Shown one piece after another: positions 35,873-45,334 of a stretch of 64,000 nt of DNA. Origin of the DNA: JACJXF01 sp964349045 (GTDB taxonomy: Bacteria > Bacteroidota > Bacteroidia > Bacteroidales > GCA-2748055). Numbering within the stretch: position 1 is the first letter of the stretch; every line of letters starts with the position of its first letter. The position numbers and the translations under genes are program-made. The stretch lies in assembly GCA_964349045.1 (NCBI GenBank), contig CAYGFI010000003.1, forward strand, positions 1-64,000. Reading direction: 5' to 3'. The notes under the pieces are model-generated. The model saw only the letters and a program-made list of their open reading frames with translations. It had not been told where the DNA came from and did not search any database.

Positions 35873-37084
35873 ATGTGTACAAAAAGTCCTTGCCCTTCTG
35901 CTGTCTGGTTGATTCTCATCCTTATAAACCTGTTTAACTTTTCAGGTTTATCTCAAGATGGACCGAAGATAAGCGAATCAAAGAAGCTGGATTCTCTTAA
36001 CAGTATCCATTTAAACAGGATGGAATTTCAGCGATTTGATAAAGACAAAGACAAGCTTATATCCAGAAAAGAGTTTGATGATTTAACACTAGCATCGAGA
36101 CTTGTCAATTCTAATCAGACAGAAAAGAATCCGGAAGACAGGTTTTCTATGATGGATTCAAATGCTGATAGTTTTATTTCACTTCCCGAATTCAAATTTA
36201 ATCTTGTCAGAGACACGATTTCATGGCCAGGTCATTCCTATCGCAATGTGGCATATAAGAAGGTTGGTGATAAACTGCTTCTTATGGATATTTTAATGCC
36301 AACAAACTCTATCCATAACAAGGCACCTGTTCTCTATTTTGTACATGGCGGAGGTTTTCGAAGTGGAGCAAAAGAATACCTGCGCCTGAATGACCTCCGG
36401 GCTGAAACTGCCCTTTATTTTGCCGAAAAGGGATATTGTTGTGTTTCGTTGAGCTATAGACTTGTAAACACCGACCCGGGTTCACCTATTGTTCTTATAA
36501 GAGATTGTGTTACAGATGCATGGGATGGACTTCGTTTTTTGAAGAAAAATGCTGATAAGTACCAGATCGATCCTGATAAAATTATCGTTTGGGGGGAATC
36601 TGCGGGGGCACATATTGCGCAAATGCTTACCTTTTCCGATCCTGAAAAATTTTTAGGCGATCCTGCTTTGGCAAATATCAATGTAAAGCCTGCAGCAGGA
36701 ATTTCCTGGTACGGACCAAGCGATTTTACAGGTTCTGTTGTTCACGATGAGCAAAATTCACCGAAAAACCGCCACCTGGCTGATATAACCGGGAAAAACA
36801 GCTATTCAGACGATGATTTTGAGGCTCTCCGGGAAGTAAGCCCTTATTTCCTCGTAACTAAGGATAGTCCTCCTCTGCTGCTAATGCAAGGCGACAGTGA
36901 TCAATCTGTACATCTCTCTCATGCAACTCTATTGAATTCCAAGGCCCAGAAATTGGAGGCAAAAGTTGAATTAATAGTTGTTAAGAATGCCGGGCATAAC
37001 TGGCGGCAGGTTGGAGAGCCAATTGAGCCTTCCAAAACCCAGATCAGAAGTATCATGTTCGATTTTGCAGAAAGCACTCAATAG
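35873..37084 (+). CDS. Secreted EF-hand alpha/beta-hydrolase esterase
   Basis: A 403-residue exported protein. After a signal peptide (about 1-30) come two EF-hand loops, D56-E67 (DKDKDKLISRKE) and D95-E106 (DSNADSFISLPE), both with the Ca2+-binding spacing. The esterase fold begins near 115: HGGGF is the oxyanion motif, Ser243 lies in GESAG, the Asp is probably in MQGDSDQ, and the His is in NAGHNW. It belongs to the BD-FAE/carboxylesterase-like group often used for feruloyl or acetyl groups on glycans. The calcium module may link activity or binding to seawater-level calcium (inference). A decayed UroD-like gene follows directly. Confidence 0.8.
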   Translation: MCTKSPCPSAVWLILILINLFNFSGLSQDGPKISESKKLDSLNSIHLNRMEFQRFDKDKDKLISRKEFDDLTLASRLVNSNQTEKNPEDRFSMMDSNADSFISLPEFKFNLVRDTISWPGHSYRNVAYKKVGDKLLLMDILMPTNSIHNKAPVLYFVHGGGFRSGAKEYLRLNDLRAETALYFAEKGYCCVSLSYRLVNTDPGSPIVLIRDCVTDAWDGLRFLKKNADKYQIDPDKIIVWGESAGAHIAQMLTFSDPEKFLGDPALANINVKPAAGISWYGPSDFTGSVVHDEQNSPKNRHLADITGKNSYSDDDFEALREVSPYFLVTKDSPPLLLMQGDSDQSVHLSHATLLNSKAQKLEAKVELIVVKNAGHNWRQVGEPIEPSKTQIRSIMFDFAESTQ

Positions 37085-37087
37085 GAA

Positions 37088-37495
37088 AAATATACAATTT
37101 GACATCAAAAGAGAGTTTATTGATTTAATGAAGGGTGCCAGATTTGACCTTATAGAAACCAGTGGAGGGGCCTCATCAAACACACTTGTATCTCCTGAGC
37201 TTCACCAGGAATTTTGTCGGTCCTGTGACCGGAAAATGCATAATGCCTTGCATGAACTTGATTTCAAAATTACCTGTCACACCTGCGGGGGTGCTTTCGG
37301 AATAGAGGAATACATCGTTGCTAACGGTTGTGATGCTTCTGAAACTCTTGCACCCATAGGTGTAGGAGGAAACCATGAGCTATGGAGTTAAAGAAAAAAG
37401 TAGGAAGCAGGATAGCATGTATCGGAGGCATATATCAACACAATGAGCTTATCATAGGTTCAAAAAAGGATATCCGTAATATGACACACAAATAA
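37088..37495 (+). pseudogene. UroD/MtaA-like gene fragment with frameshift
   Basis: Starting right after the esterase stop, the frame to 37391 encodes an internal piece of a UroD-superfamily protein: RFDLIETSGGASSNTLVSPE, LHELDFKITCHTCGG with an HxC pair, and ETLAPIGVGGNHE. It stops at 37391. The next piece (MELKKKVGSRIACIGGIYQHNEL, from 37378, with a different frame) continues the family pattern up to 37495, so one frameshift and both ends lost. It is the third UroD-like locus in the window after 3862 and 5292. Non-functional. Confidence 0.75.
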
Positions 37496-37794
37496 TTTAA
37501 TACAGTTGGTGCAGTTGGAGGAATATTTGTGCAGCATCTGACCCAGTAAGTTCGAACATCTGAATTTCGCACATCGTACATTTTTAAATTCCTGATAAGT
37601 ACCTCATTTTCGGCAGTATCACGTAAAGCCCACTCGGGGTACTTCAGAAATTTCAGATGGTGCAAAATTAAGAAAAGTTTCAATTCCTAATAAATCACCC
37701 TTTTTCAATACATTAAATTCCTTCGAAAAAGTAATACCATCCGAAAGATAGAAAATGACAAGAAAAAGGTGTATTAGAGCAACTCCATCTACAA
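37496..37794. other. Spacer with a possible minus-strand gene remnant
   Basis: On the minus strand, about 37680 to 37500, the frame reads WALRDTAENEVLIRNLKMYD followed by VRNSDVRTYWVRCCTN. This looks protein-like, perhaps the end of an enzyme, but I cannot assign it. It has no proper start or conserved surroundings. The rest of the spacer is leader DNA of the gene at 37795. Confidence 0.3.
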
Positions 37795-40700
37795 ATGAAT
37801 AGATACTTTGCCATTTTAAAACTAAATAAAATAAATCTATCAGTGAAAAAAAATGTAGTTCATTTATTGCTCATATATTGTGCGTTTTCTCTTCAAGCAC
37901 AAATCCCTGACCCTGACCTGGGTCTTCGTGCCGACTGGATGAGGGGAACCTGGGGAATAAATTGGGGGCCTGCTAAAACGGAAAATGGTAAAAGTGAAAA
38001 TTTATTCATTGATCCATTTCTGGAACAGATTAAGAATCTTCGCACAATCGATTACATTCAGGTTCGCTTAGGAGAGCCATTCACCGGATCACCGGTACAT
38101 CTCGGCCCGAGCGAATTATTGGAAAGTTTATGGCAGGGGGATACAGATAGCAATGGAGATCCCATCAATTTAGTTGTTCCCCGAGCAGCATCAGGAAGAG
38201 ATCCTTTTCTGGATATTTTACTTGCAGTTAGAAAAGCAGGCTTGAAAACCATGGTCTATGTAAATAGTTCGAATATGCTGCTTCGCTGGGATGGTGACGA
38301 ACGGATCCCTGCACCACAGGCATATCCTGATATTACTGAACGCTGGAAAAACTGGTGTAACACCACTGCAGAGGCCCAGGCTTTTATAAATAGTCAAACC
38401 TACCATACAAATCCAGATTGGCCCGAACGTCAATATATGTTCTGCTATGCAGAATTTGTACTTAAAGATTATGCAATCAGATATGGTAAATTGATTGATG
38501 CCTGGTTGTTTGATTCCGGGCGAATGATGTGGCAATATAATGGTGATAAAGCTTCAAGTGATAATGTAGATGATCAAAGAATTTTCCAGGCATTTGCTGA
38601 TGCATGTCATGCAGAAAATCCGGATGCGGCTATTGCTTTCAATAATGCTCCGGGAAGTAATGACCTGGTAAATAACCCATTTTCAGATGCCACTCTTTTT
38701 GATGATTATATGTTTGGCCACCCCTTTTCAGGTGGTAAAAATCTCGGGGACCATGTCCAAAATCTCTTTGCACTCCAATGGATTGCTGCCAGGAATGGCT
38801 ATATACATACAAAGGATTGGAATCCAAGAACCTGGGATGACAAGGTCGTTGGACATTTCGACCCTCCTATGAGTACAACCCTCTGGAATAGTGGAGGAGT
38901 TCCGGCGCTTACTAACGAAGAGTTTGTTCAGTGGTACGGTCCGGCAATATTAGGCGGAGGGGCTATTTCTCTGGGCGGTGCGCTCATAGACCCTTATAAT
39001 TGGGGCAAGCTGACATTGTTACCATATGCCATCGAACAAGTTATTTTATTGGATAATTATTTAGTAAAAAATCAGTCACAGGGCTCCCCAAATTGGGCGA
39101 GACAAGAGACAATATTGCCTGAGGCTTTTATTGGACAAGCATACTATCATGCGTTTTCTGAAGGAAGAGACTTTTGGAATTCCAAAGGTGATGCAACAAC
39201 GATTCGACTTGCAATAACCGGAGCTAATCTGCCATCATGGTTAAGACTAAGTGAATCAGGTTCTCAACCGGGAACATGGATATTAGAAGGTTTTCCAACA
39301 GAAGAATTACCTGCTGATTATGCTTTTAGTATTAGTGCTGAGAATGCTGCAGGTGAAGCAATAAGAGCCTTGGAGCTAAAGGTATTAAGCAATCCAATAA
39401 ATTTTACTGATTCAGGTGATGGCACCCCAGTATGGTACGCGGATACCCTGGTAGCAGCTGAAGCACAAGTATTTGAAACCTATACTTATATATTGGTGCA
39501 AGGCCGGGATTTTTATGATTTTGAAGGGGATGCGCTAACGATTACATATGGTGGAGGAGCCGATTGGTTAGAAGTTAAAGAAGTAGCTCAAGGCAGATGG
39601 CAGGTGAGTGGAGTTCCACCCCAGTCCGCAGCAGGCGAACATTTTGTAAGCCTGAGCCTGAGTGATGGTACCCATACTAAGGAAGTGATCATTCCACTAA
39701 GCATTGATCAATATTATATGTATAAAATTGCAAACATCCAGGCAACTGAAAATACTAACTATGGAGTTGATTCCCACGCTTTTATGATATCCGATACAAT
39801 AACAGCCCCAGATGGTCTGGCAACATTTCAAATTTCAATGGAAATTGTACCCCAGGCGGGTAAAGCTATTTTAAGTGGTTTTTCCGGAGGAGTGTCAACG
39901 GCAAAAGCTTGGGGTTTAGGCGGTGATGGAAGAGAGGCAACTAAGGATTATTTATTCTTTGGCGATTCAGCCGATTGGGTGGATATTGGAAATATTCAGA
40001 TAAGAAATTTTGAGGCTAATGGTGGTGAACTTAGCCTCTCCGATTTTAGAGCTATTTCATTTAAGTCCATTACGCTTGTGAATGCGCAATCTGGAAATAA
40101 AGATGCAGTTGCATTTGCAATAAATGGAGACACAACAGATATCGGAAATATAGCAGAAACTCCACTAACTATTGATATAGAAAATGTCACTGAAACTTCC
40201 AATATATCAGGCTTTTCTATTGGAATTGGTGATAGCCCGGATCAGTTAAGAAACAAATGGTCCGTTGAAGAGATTGGAGTAATGTATGATATGGGGGTAT
40301 TCCGCGATTTAATTTTAATCTCTGAGCATGGATCAGTTTTAAAAACACCTCAACAAACAGCTTACAAACATGCTACCCAGGTAAAGCTTGTAGCAGATCC
40401 TGATTCAATTTATCAATTTGAAAGCTGGTACGGCGACATAAGTGATGCTAAAGTGAATGGTGACACCCTGACTATTATTATGGATGCCAATAAGAATATT
40501 ACTGCCAACTTTAGCATCCTAACCCATACTATAAAAATTATTGCTGAACATGGGACCGTAGATTTAGTTCCAGACTCAGATGTTTTTGATTATGGGACTG
40601 AAGTAATGCTGGCAGCTAATCCTGATCCTTTATACCAGTTTGAAGGCTGGGGGGGTGATACTATTGGTGCAACAATCCAATCCGACACTTTGATTATTGT

Positions 40701-41004
40701 TATGAATGCTGATAAAAGTATTAATGCCAACTTTTCTCTTCTAAGCGGAATTATTCCGACGGAGAGCATGGTTTCTTTCACTGTCAGTCCAAATCCATCC
40801 ACTGGAATTTTTAAAATAAATATGGACCGAACTACAGCATGTTATTATTACATTTATTCAATAAATGGTGCGAATATTATGGAAGGTAAAGCAACTGGTC
40901 AATTTGAAATTGATTTGAGCGCTCTTAATAAGGGGCTGTATTTCCTAAAGATCACTACTGAACATTCTGTGAATGCGAAAAAAATTATATTGAATAAATA
41001 TTGA
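37795..41004 (+). CDS. T9SS-exported candidate glycosidase with barrel-like front, InlB-type repeats
   Basis: A 1,069-residue secreted protein. A long signal peptide ends near SLQAQ (a GTG at 37843 is an alternative start giving a more usual signal). Residues about 40-430 look like a beta/alpha-barrel catalytic unit: GTWGINWGPAK, GLKTMVYVNSSN, IDAWLFDSGRMMWQ, ATLFDDYMFGHPFSGG, and an ISLGGALIDPYNWG close. Two He_PIG/cadherin-like Ig domains follow (about 440-640), then an unassigned beta domain (640-840), two divergent InlB-type repeats (about 840-985, each with YQFE.W.GD...A....DTL.I.M.A.K.I.ANF), and a T9SS tail. It lies directly before the regulator gene. I cannot place the barrel in a named family; an endo-fucanase is a reasonable guess only from context. 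Confidence 0.7.
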   Translation: MNRYFAILKLNKINLSVKKNVVHLLLIYCAFSLQAQIPDPDLGLRADWMRGTWGINWGPAKTENGKSENLFIDPFLEQIKNLRTIDYIQVRLGEPFTGSPVHLGPSELLESLWQGDTDSNGDPINLVVPRAASGRDPFLDILLAVRKAGLKTMVYVNSSNMLLRWDGDERIPAPQAYPDITERWKNWCNTTAEAQAFINSQTYHTNPDWPERQYMFCYAEFVLKDYAIRYGKLIDAWLFDSGRMMWQYNGDKASSDNVDDQRIFQAFADACHAENPDAAIAFNNAPGSNDLVNNPFSDATLFDDYMFGHPFSGGKNLGDHVQNLFALQWIAARNGYIHTKDWNPRTWDDKVVGHFDPPMSTTLWNSGGVPALTNEEFVQWYGPAILGGGAISLGGALIDPYNWGKLTLLPYAIEQVILLDNYLVKNQSQGSPNWARQETILPEAFIGQAYYHAFSEGRDFWNSKGDATTIRLAITGANLPSWLRLSESGSQPGTWILEGFPTEELPADYAFSISAENAAGEAIRALELKVLSNPINFTDSGDGTPVWYADTLVAAEAQVFETYTYILVQGRDFYDFEGDALTITYGGGADWLEVKEVAQGRWQVSGVPPQSAAGEHFVSLSLSDGTHTKEVIIPLSIDQYYMYKIANIQATENTNYGVDSHAFMISDTITAPDGLATFQISMEIVPQAGKAILSGFSGGVSTAKAWGLGGDGREATKDYLFFGDSADWVDIGNIQIRNFEANGGELSLSDFRAISFKSITLVNAQSGNKDAVAFAINGDTTDIGNIAETPLTIDIENVTETSNISGFSIGIGDSPDQLRNKWSVEEIGVMYDMGVFRDLILISEHGSVLKTPQQTAYKHATQVKLVADPDSIYQFESWYGDISDAKVNGDTLTIIMDANKNITANFSILTHTIKIIAEHGTVDLVPDSDVFDYGTEVMLAANPDPLYQFEGWGGDTIGATIQSDTLIIVMNADKSINANFSLLSGIIPTESMVSFTVSPNPSTGIFKINMDRTTACYYYIYSINGANIMEGKATGQFEIDLSALNKGLYFLKITTEHSVNAKKIILNKY

Positions 41005-41079
41005 GCTGTTCAAATAAAATATAAATACAATATTTTACTAAATTTCTGTTCTTGAATGGTATTGGATAGACATACATGC

Positions 41080-44000
41080 ATGAAAAGGATTCTACCTTAT
41101 ATAACACTTCTTTCATTGTTGATCTTTCCGCTGCAAGAAATATTCGGACAGTATGAATTATCATATTCATTTGAGAATTATTCCAACAGGGAAGGTTTCG
41201 ATCAAAATACAGTTTGGTCCATTGAACAGGATAAAAATGGGGTATTTTGGATAGGAACTTCCAATGGTTTAATAAAATATGATGGTTACTCTTTTTACGA
41301 TGTCAGTTTGGACACCAAATTTAAATCCGATATTTTTCTGGTTAGGATCAGAGATGTACTCACAGATGACGATGGATTGGTCTGGATCTTGACCATGACT
41401 GGATTAAATATTTACTATCCAGATAGGGATCGCTTTTTTCAAATCACGGTTGATTCCCGGATAACTTTTAACGGTCTGAAGAAGGACGATTCAGGATCAA
41501 TATGGGTATATGGACATGATTATATTGCATCCGTTAGAACTGAGTTAAGAAAGGATTCGGTCATCACACACTGGACTCCGAATTTAATTCCTAACGAACT
41601 GACTAACCTGCGAATTAATGACCTGCTAAAAATAAATGAGGAATTCTACTTTCTGGCTACTTCTCAGGGTGTTTATAAAATGTTATTCTCCGAAACTGGA
41701 TATGAACCCGACTTCATCTTGGACACAATTCTTTCCGGAAAAACGATAAATCATCTTTTACGGCATAATGATATAATCTGGATCGGGACAACTTCAGGAT
41801 TATATAAAACAGTATTGGATGGTAGAAAACTCCGCTACCTGAACAATTACCATTATAGTACATCAGATCCTAAATCAATCGGCGGAGACGATATAAGGTA
41901 CCTGCTCATAGGTCCTGATGACAATTTATGGATTGGTACATGGGGAAGTGGATTATCCATGTATAATTATGATACTGATATATTTACAAATTTTCTCTTT
42001 GATCCCAGGAAGAATAATGGAATTAGTAGTTCCAGGATTAATTGCATATACAAAGATCAGTTTAATGTGATATGGATCGGAACCGGACAAGGGGGACTAT
42101 GCAAGCTGGATCTGAACAGGAAACAGTTTATCAATATTGAACATAACCCTTATGAAAATAGCACCATTCCTGGAAACTTGATCAACAGCATCCTTGAAGA
42201 CAGTAAGGGATATCTCTGGATTTCAAGCGATGAGAATCCATTGTGCAGAAGCATTGAAAGAGTATCTGAAACCAATATTAATAGACTAACATTCAAACGA
42301 TTCAATAAGTGGTTCAACACTTTTTCTGACAAGAATATTCTCTCAATATTTGAAGACAATCATGGGTATATATGGCTGGGTTATGAAAATTCTGTAGTAG
42401 TGTATAACCGTGATAAGGAAACTTTTACGGAAATTGATTTTGATCTTAATGGCGAAAACTTACCCTATGACCTGCAAAAGGTAAATTACATTGGAGCTAT
42501 TGATGAGAAAAGGATAATGATAGGCGGCAACCATATCATTATTCTTGATGATCCATGGAAGCATATCGGTTCGGGAAAATACTCCAAAATCCCTGCCTTT
42601 TCTTTTTCTAACAATTTAGTCGTTATAACGGCAGCAATAGAAGGAGCCGGAAAAATATGGATCGGTTACTTTAACCAGGGCCTGGTTCAATATTCCCTGG
42701 AAGGAGATTCCTTGATATTTATCAAGGATTTCAAATTCATCGAAGATAGTGAAGACGAAAAAACCAACAAAAGTATCTTCGCTATTCTACGGGACAAGGA
42801 GAACACCCTCTGGGTTGGAACGTTCGGAGTTGGATTAAACCAGATGATTAATGACACGATACAATCAGACAGTAAATCTGGCCAATTGAAAAAACTTGAT
42901 ATAGTTGATAATGTAATTTATGGGATAATTGAAGAAAATGATTCGATACTTTGGTTGAGTACAGATCAAGGCATTTATAAACTCAACAAGAGAAACATGG
43001 AAACCACCATGTTTACAATGGAGGATGGACTCGCAAATAATAATTTCAGAAAAAACGCATATCATAAAGGTCGATCAGGGTTTTATTACTTTGGCGGATT
43101 AAACGGTTTGACCGCCTTCAAACCGGATCAAATAAAAGCAAACCTGATAGCCCCGGAAATCAAATTGAGCGCACTGAAAATCAATAATAAAAAAGTCACT
43201 CAGGGTCAGCCAATCAATAAAAAGTTCATTCTTGAGAATCCAATATCAGAAATATCGAAGCTGACACTTACCAGCGATGACAGGATATTGGCATTGGATG
43301 TGGTCGTGATGCATACAGCGAGTCCGGGCAAGAATAAGTTCTCCTATATCCTTGAAGGATTTGATGACGACTGGAGAGAGATTGGAGAAGGATCATATAC
43401 CCTTAATTATACAAACTTGTCTGCAGGAAAATACAAACTCAGGATCAGAGGATTTAATGGGGATGGTCTACCTTCAGAAAATGAAAAAATCTTAGATATC
43501 CAAATGCTGGCTCCCTGGTATGCAACCTGGTGGAGTAAATTAATATTCGCCCTCATTGGGATATCAGTAATCTTTGGGATTGCCATATACATAATAAAAC
43601 TTCAAAACCTGGAAAATAAACTCCATTTCGAAAAAATCGATAAGGAAAGAATCACGGAAATCAATAAGGCGAAACTCCAATTCTTTACCAATATTTCGCA
43701 TGAATTCAGAACCCCGCTTGCACTGATCTCACTTCCGCTGCAGAAATTAAAAGAATTGATCCATGATCAGGAGCAGATGAAACACCTTTCATCTGCAGAA
43801 AAGCACACTGGCAAGCTCATCAGGTTAATCGATCAGTTACTGACATTCAGACGGATAGAGCACGGGAAACTGGATTTAAAATACAGTAATACATCTATGG
43901 ATGATTTTCTATATCCAATTGTTGAAGCATTTGAAACGCTTTCCATTAAAAAACAAATTGAGTTCTATTACCTGGTAAAAGATCCGGAGCTAATGTTTGC

Positions 44001-45213
44001 CATAGATCTGGAAAAAATGGAACAAGTACTATATAATTTACTCTCCAACGCATTTAAATTTACATCAGCTGGCGGAAGGATTACTCTTGAAGGTAAAAGT
44101 TGTTTGATTGACAGCAAAGCCTTTGTTTGTTTTGAAGTGAAAGATACAGGAAAGGGCATTCCAAAAAAAGATTTGGAAATGATCTTCGAACGCTTTTATC
44201 AAGCTGATTCTGAACTCAGGAATATGGGGACAGGAATCGGGCTATCCCTAAGTAAGTCCATAGTAGAGTTGCACCAGGGATTTATTCAGGTTGAAAGTAC
44301 ACCCCAAACAGGAACAACATTTGCCGTGAATATACCTTTCATTGAAAATTATACTGCAGAACCGGAAGAATACGAAATACAAAGAATAGATCCGAATAAA
44401 TTGCTTGAATTTGAAGAACTTTCTGCCGGGAACAATACTTCGAAAGTGAAGCAAGGCGAAGCAGAAGGAACGCTCCTGATCGTTGATGATGAGGCTGATT
44501 TTAGAAATGCAATACATGATATTTTTAAGAAAAAATTTAGGATCCTTGAAGCATCGAATGGTAAAAATGGTCTGGAAATAGCACGTGAGGAAAACCCTGA
44601 CTTAATCATCAGTGATGTGATAATGCCTGTCATGAATGGTTACGACTTCTGCAACCATGTAAAAACCGACATTGAACTCTGTCACATTCCATTTATTTTG
44701 CTCACAGCCCTGGAAGAAATGGGAAACCATATACAAGGATTGGAGTTTGGTGCCGACGCGTATATATCAAAACCCTTCAACATGAGGTACCTGGAAGTCA
44801 GCGTTCAGAAACTCATTGATAACAGGAAAAAAATTCTGGAGCATTTTAAAATAAATTCCCAGAACCTGCCTAAAAGTATCAAAATCTCAGGTAGAGACAG
44901 AGTGTTCATTGAAACAATGAATGAAACAATCCGGCAGAATCTGGATAATTCAACATTCGGAGTGATGGAGCTTGCAGATAAAATTAATATTAGTCCTTCG
45001 TATTTTTACCGTAAACTTAAATTGCTTACCGGGCAGATCCCCAATGAATATATTCGAAATTTTCGCCTTCTGAGTGCTGCCGATCTCCTATCAGATAATC
45101 CCGGCATCAGCGTTAAAACCGTGATGTATGAAGTTGGATTTGAATCTGCCTCCCATTTCAGTCACGCTTTTAAAAAGAAATTTGGAGTCTCTCCTTCAGA
45201 TTACAGTTCATAG
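41080..45213 (+). CDS. Hybrid two-component system regulator (HTCS)
   Basis: A 1,377-residue one-protein sensor and regulator. The start at 41080 is preferred because it opens a signal peptide (MKRILPYITLLSLLIFPLQE); an ATG at 41056 would add eight residues. The periplasmic sensor is made of Reg_prop beta-propeller repeats (IWIGTSNGL, LWIGTWGSGL, IWIGTGQGGL and others) and a Y_Y_Y domain (about 680-800). A membrane helix lies near 815-835. The cytoplasmic part has a HisKA box with H874 (FTNISHEFRTP), an HATPase domain (DTGKGIP), a receiver with D1179 (LIISDVIMP) and an AraC-type helix-turn-helix at the end. HTCS proteins bind specific oligosaccharides and switch on nearby polysaccharide genes, so this is the likely controller of the locus. 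The next frame overlaps only before its real start. Confidence 0.95.
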   Translation: MKRILPYITLLSLLIFPLQEIFGQYELSYSFENYSNREGFDQNTVWSIEQDKNGVFWIGTSNGLIKYDGYSFYDVSLDTKFKSDIFLVRIRDVLTDDDGLVWILTMTGLNIYYPDRDRFFQITVDSRITFNGLKKDDSGSIWVYGHDYIASVRTELRKDSVITHWTPNLIPNELTNLRINDLLKINEEFYFLATSQGVYKMLFSETGYEPDFILDTILSGKTINHLLRHNDIIWIGTTSGLYKTVLDGRKLRYLNNYHYSTSDPKSIGGDDIRYLLIGPDDNLWIGTWGSGLSMYNYDTDIFTNFLFDPRKNNGISSSRINCIYKDQFNVIWIGTGQGGLCKLDLNRKQFINIEHNPYENSTIPGNLINSILEDSKGYLWISSDENPLCRSIERVSETNINRLTFKRFNKWFNTFSDKNILSIFEDNHGYIWLGYENSVVVYNRDKETFTEIDFDLNGENLPYDLQKVNYIGAIDEKRIMIGGNHIIILDDPWKHIGSGKYSKIPAFSFSNNLVVITAAIEGAGKIWIGYFNQGLVQYSLEGDSLIFIKDFKFIEDSEDEKTNKSIFAILRDKENTLWVGTFGVGLNQMINDTIQSDSKSGQLKKLDIVDNVIYGIIEENDSILWLSTDQGIYKLNKRNMETTMFTMEDGLANNNFRKNAYHKGRSGFYYFGGLNGLTAFKPDQIKANLIAPEIKLSALKINNKKVTQGQPINKKFILENPISEISKLTLTSDDRILALDVVVMHTASPGKNKFSYILEGFDDDWREIGEGSYTLNYTNLSAGKYKLRIRGFNGDGLPSENEKILDIQMLAPWYATWWSKLIFALIGISVIFGIAIYIIKLQNLENKLHFEKIDKERITEINKAKLQFFTNISHEFRTPLALISLPLQKLKELIHDQEQMKHLSSAEKHTGKLIRLIDQLLTFRRIEHGKLDLKYSNTSMDDFLYPIVEAFETLSIKKQIEFYYLVKDPELMFAIDLEKMEQVLYNLLSNAFKFTSAGGRITLEGKSCLIDSKAFVCFEVKDTGKGIPKKDLEMIFERFYQADSELRNMGTGIGLSLSKSIVELHQGFIQVESTPQTGTTFAVNIPFIENYTAEPEEYEIQRIDPNKLLEFEELSAGNNTSKVKQGEAEGTLLIVDDEADFRNAIHDIFKKKFRILEASNGKNGLEIAREENPDLIISDVIMPVMNGYDFCNHVKTDIELCHIPFILLTALEEMGNHIQGLEFGADAYISKPFNMRYLEVSVQKLIDNRKKILEHFKINSQNLPKSIKISGRDRVFIETMNETIRQNLDNSTFGVMELADKINISPSYFYRKLKLLTGQIPNEYIRNFRLLSAADLLSDNPGISVKTVMYEVGFESASHFSHAFKKKFGVSPSDYSS

Positions 45214-45334
45214 CCAGGAAAATATTAATTATTCGTTAAAACAAGATTTTAACAAGGATTGGGTTGAATTTGACAATAGGGTAGATCAGAGAACTTATAA
45301 ATTTAACAACTTTATTATTTTAAACTATATTATT

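Noticed and set aside
45128..45334. Upstream extension of the large T9SS protein into the regulator gene
   Set aside because: The extension lies in the coding end of the regulator; the ATG at 45335 opens a proper signal peptide, so the extension is not genuine.
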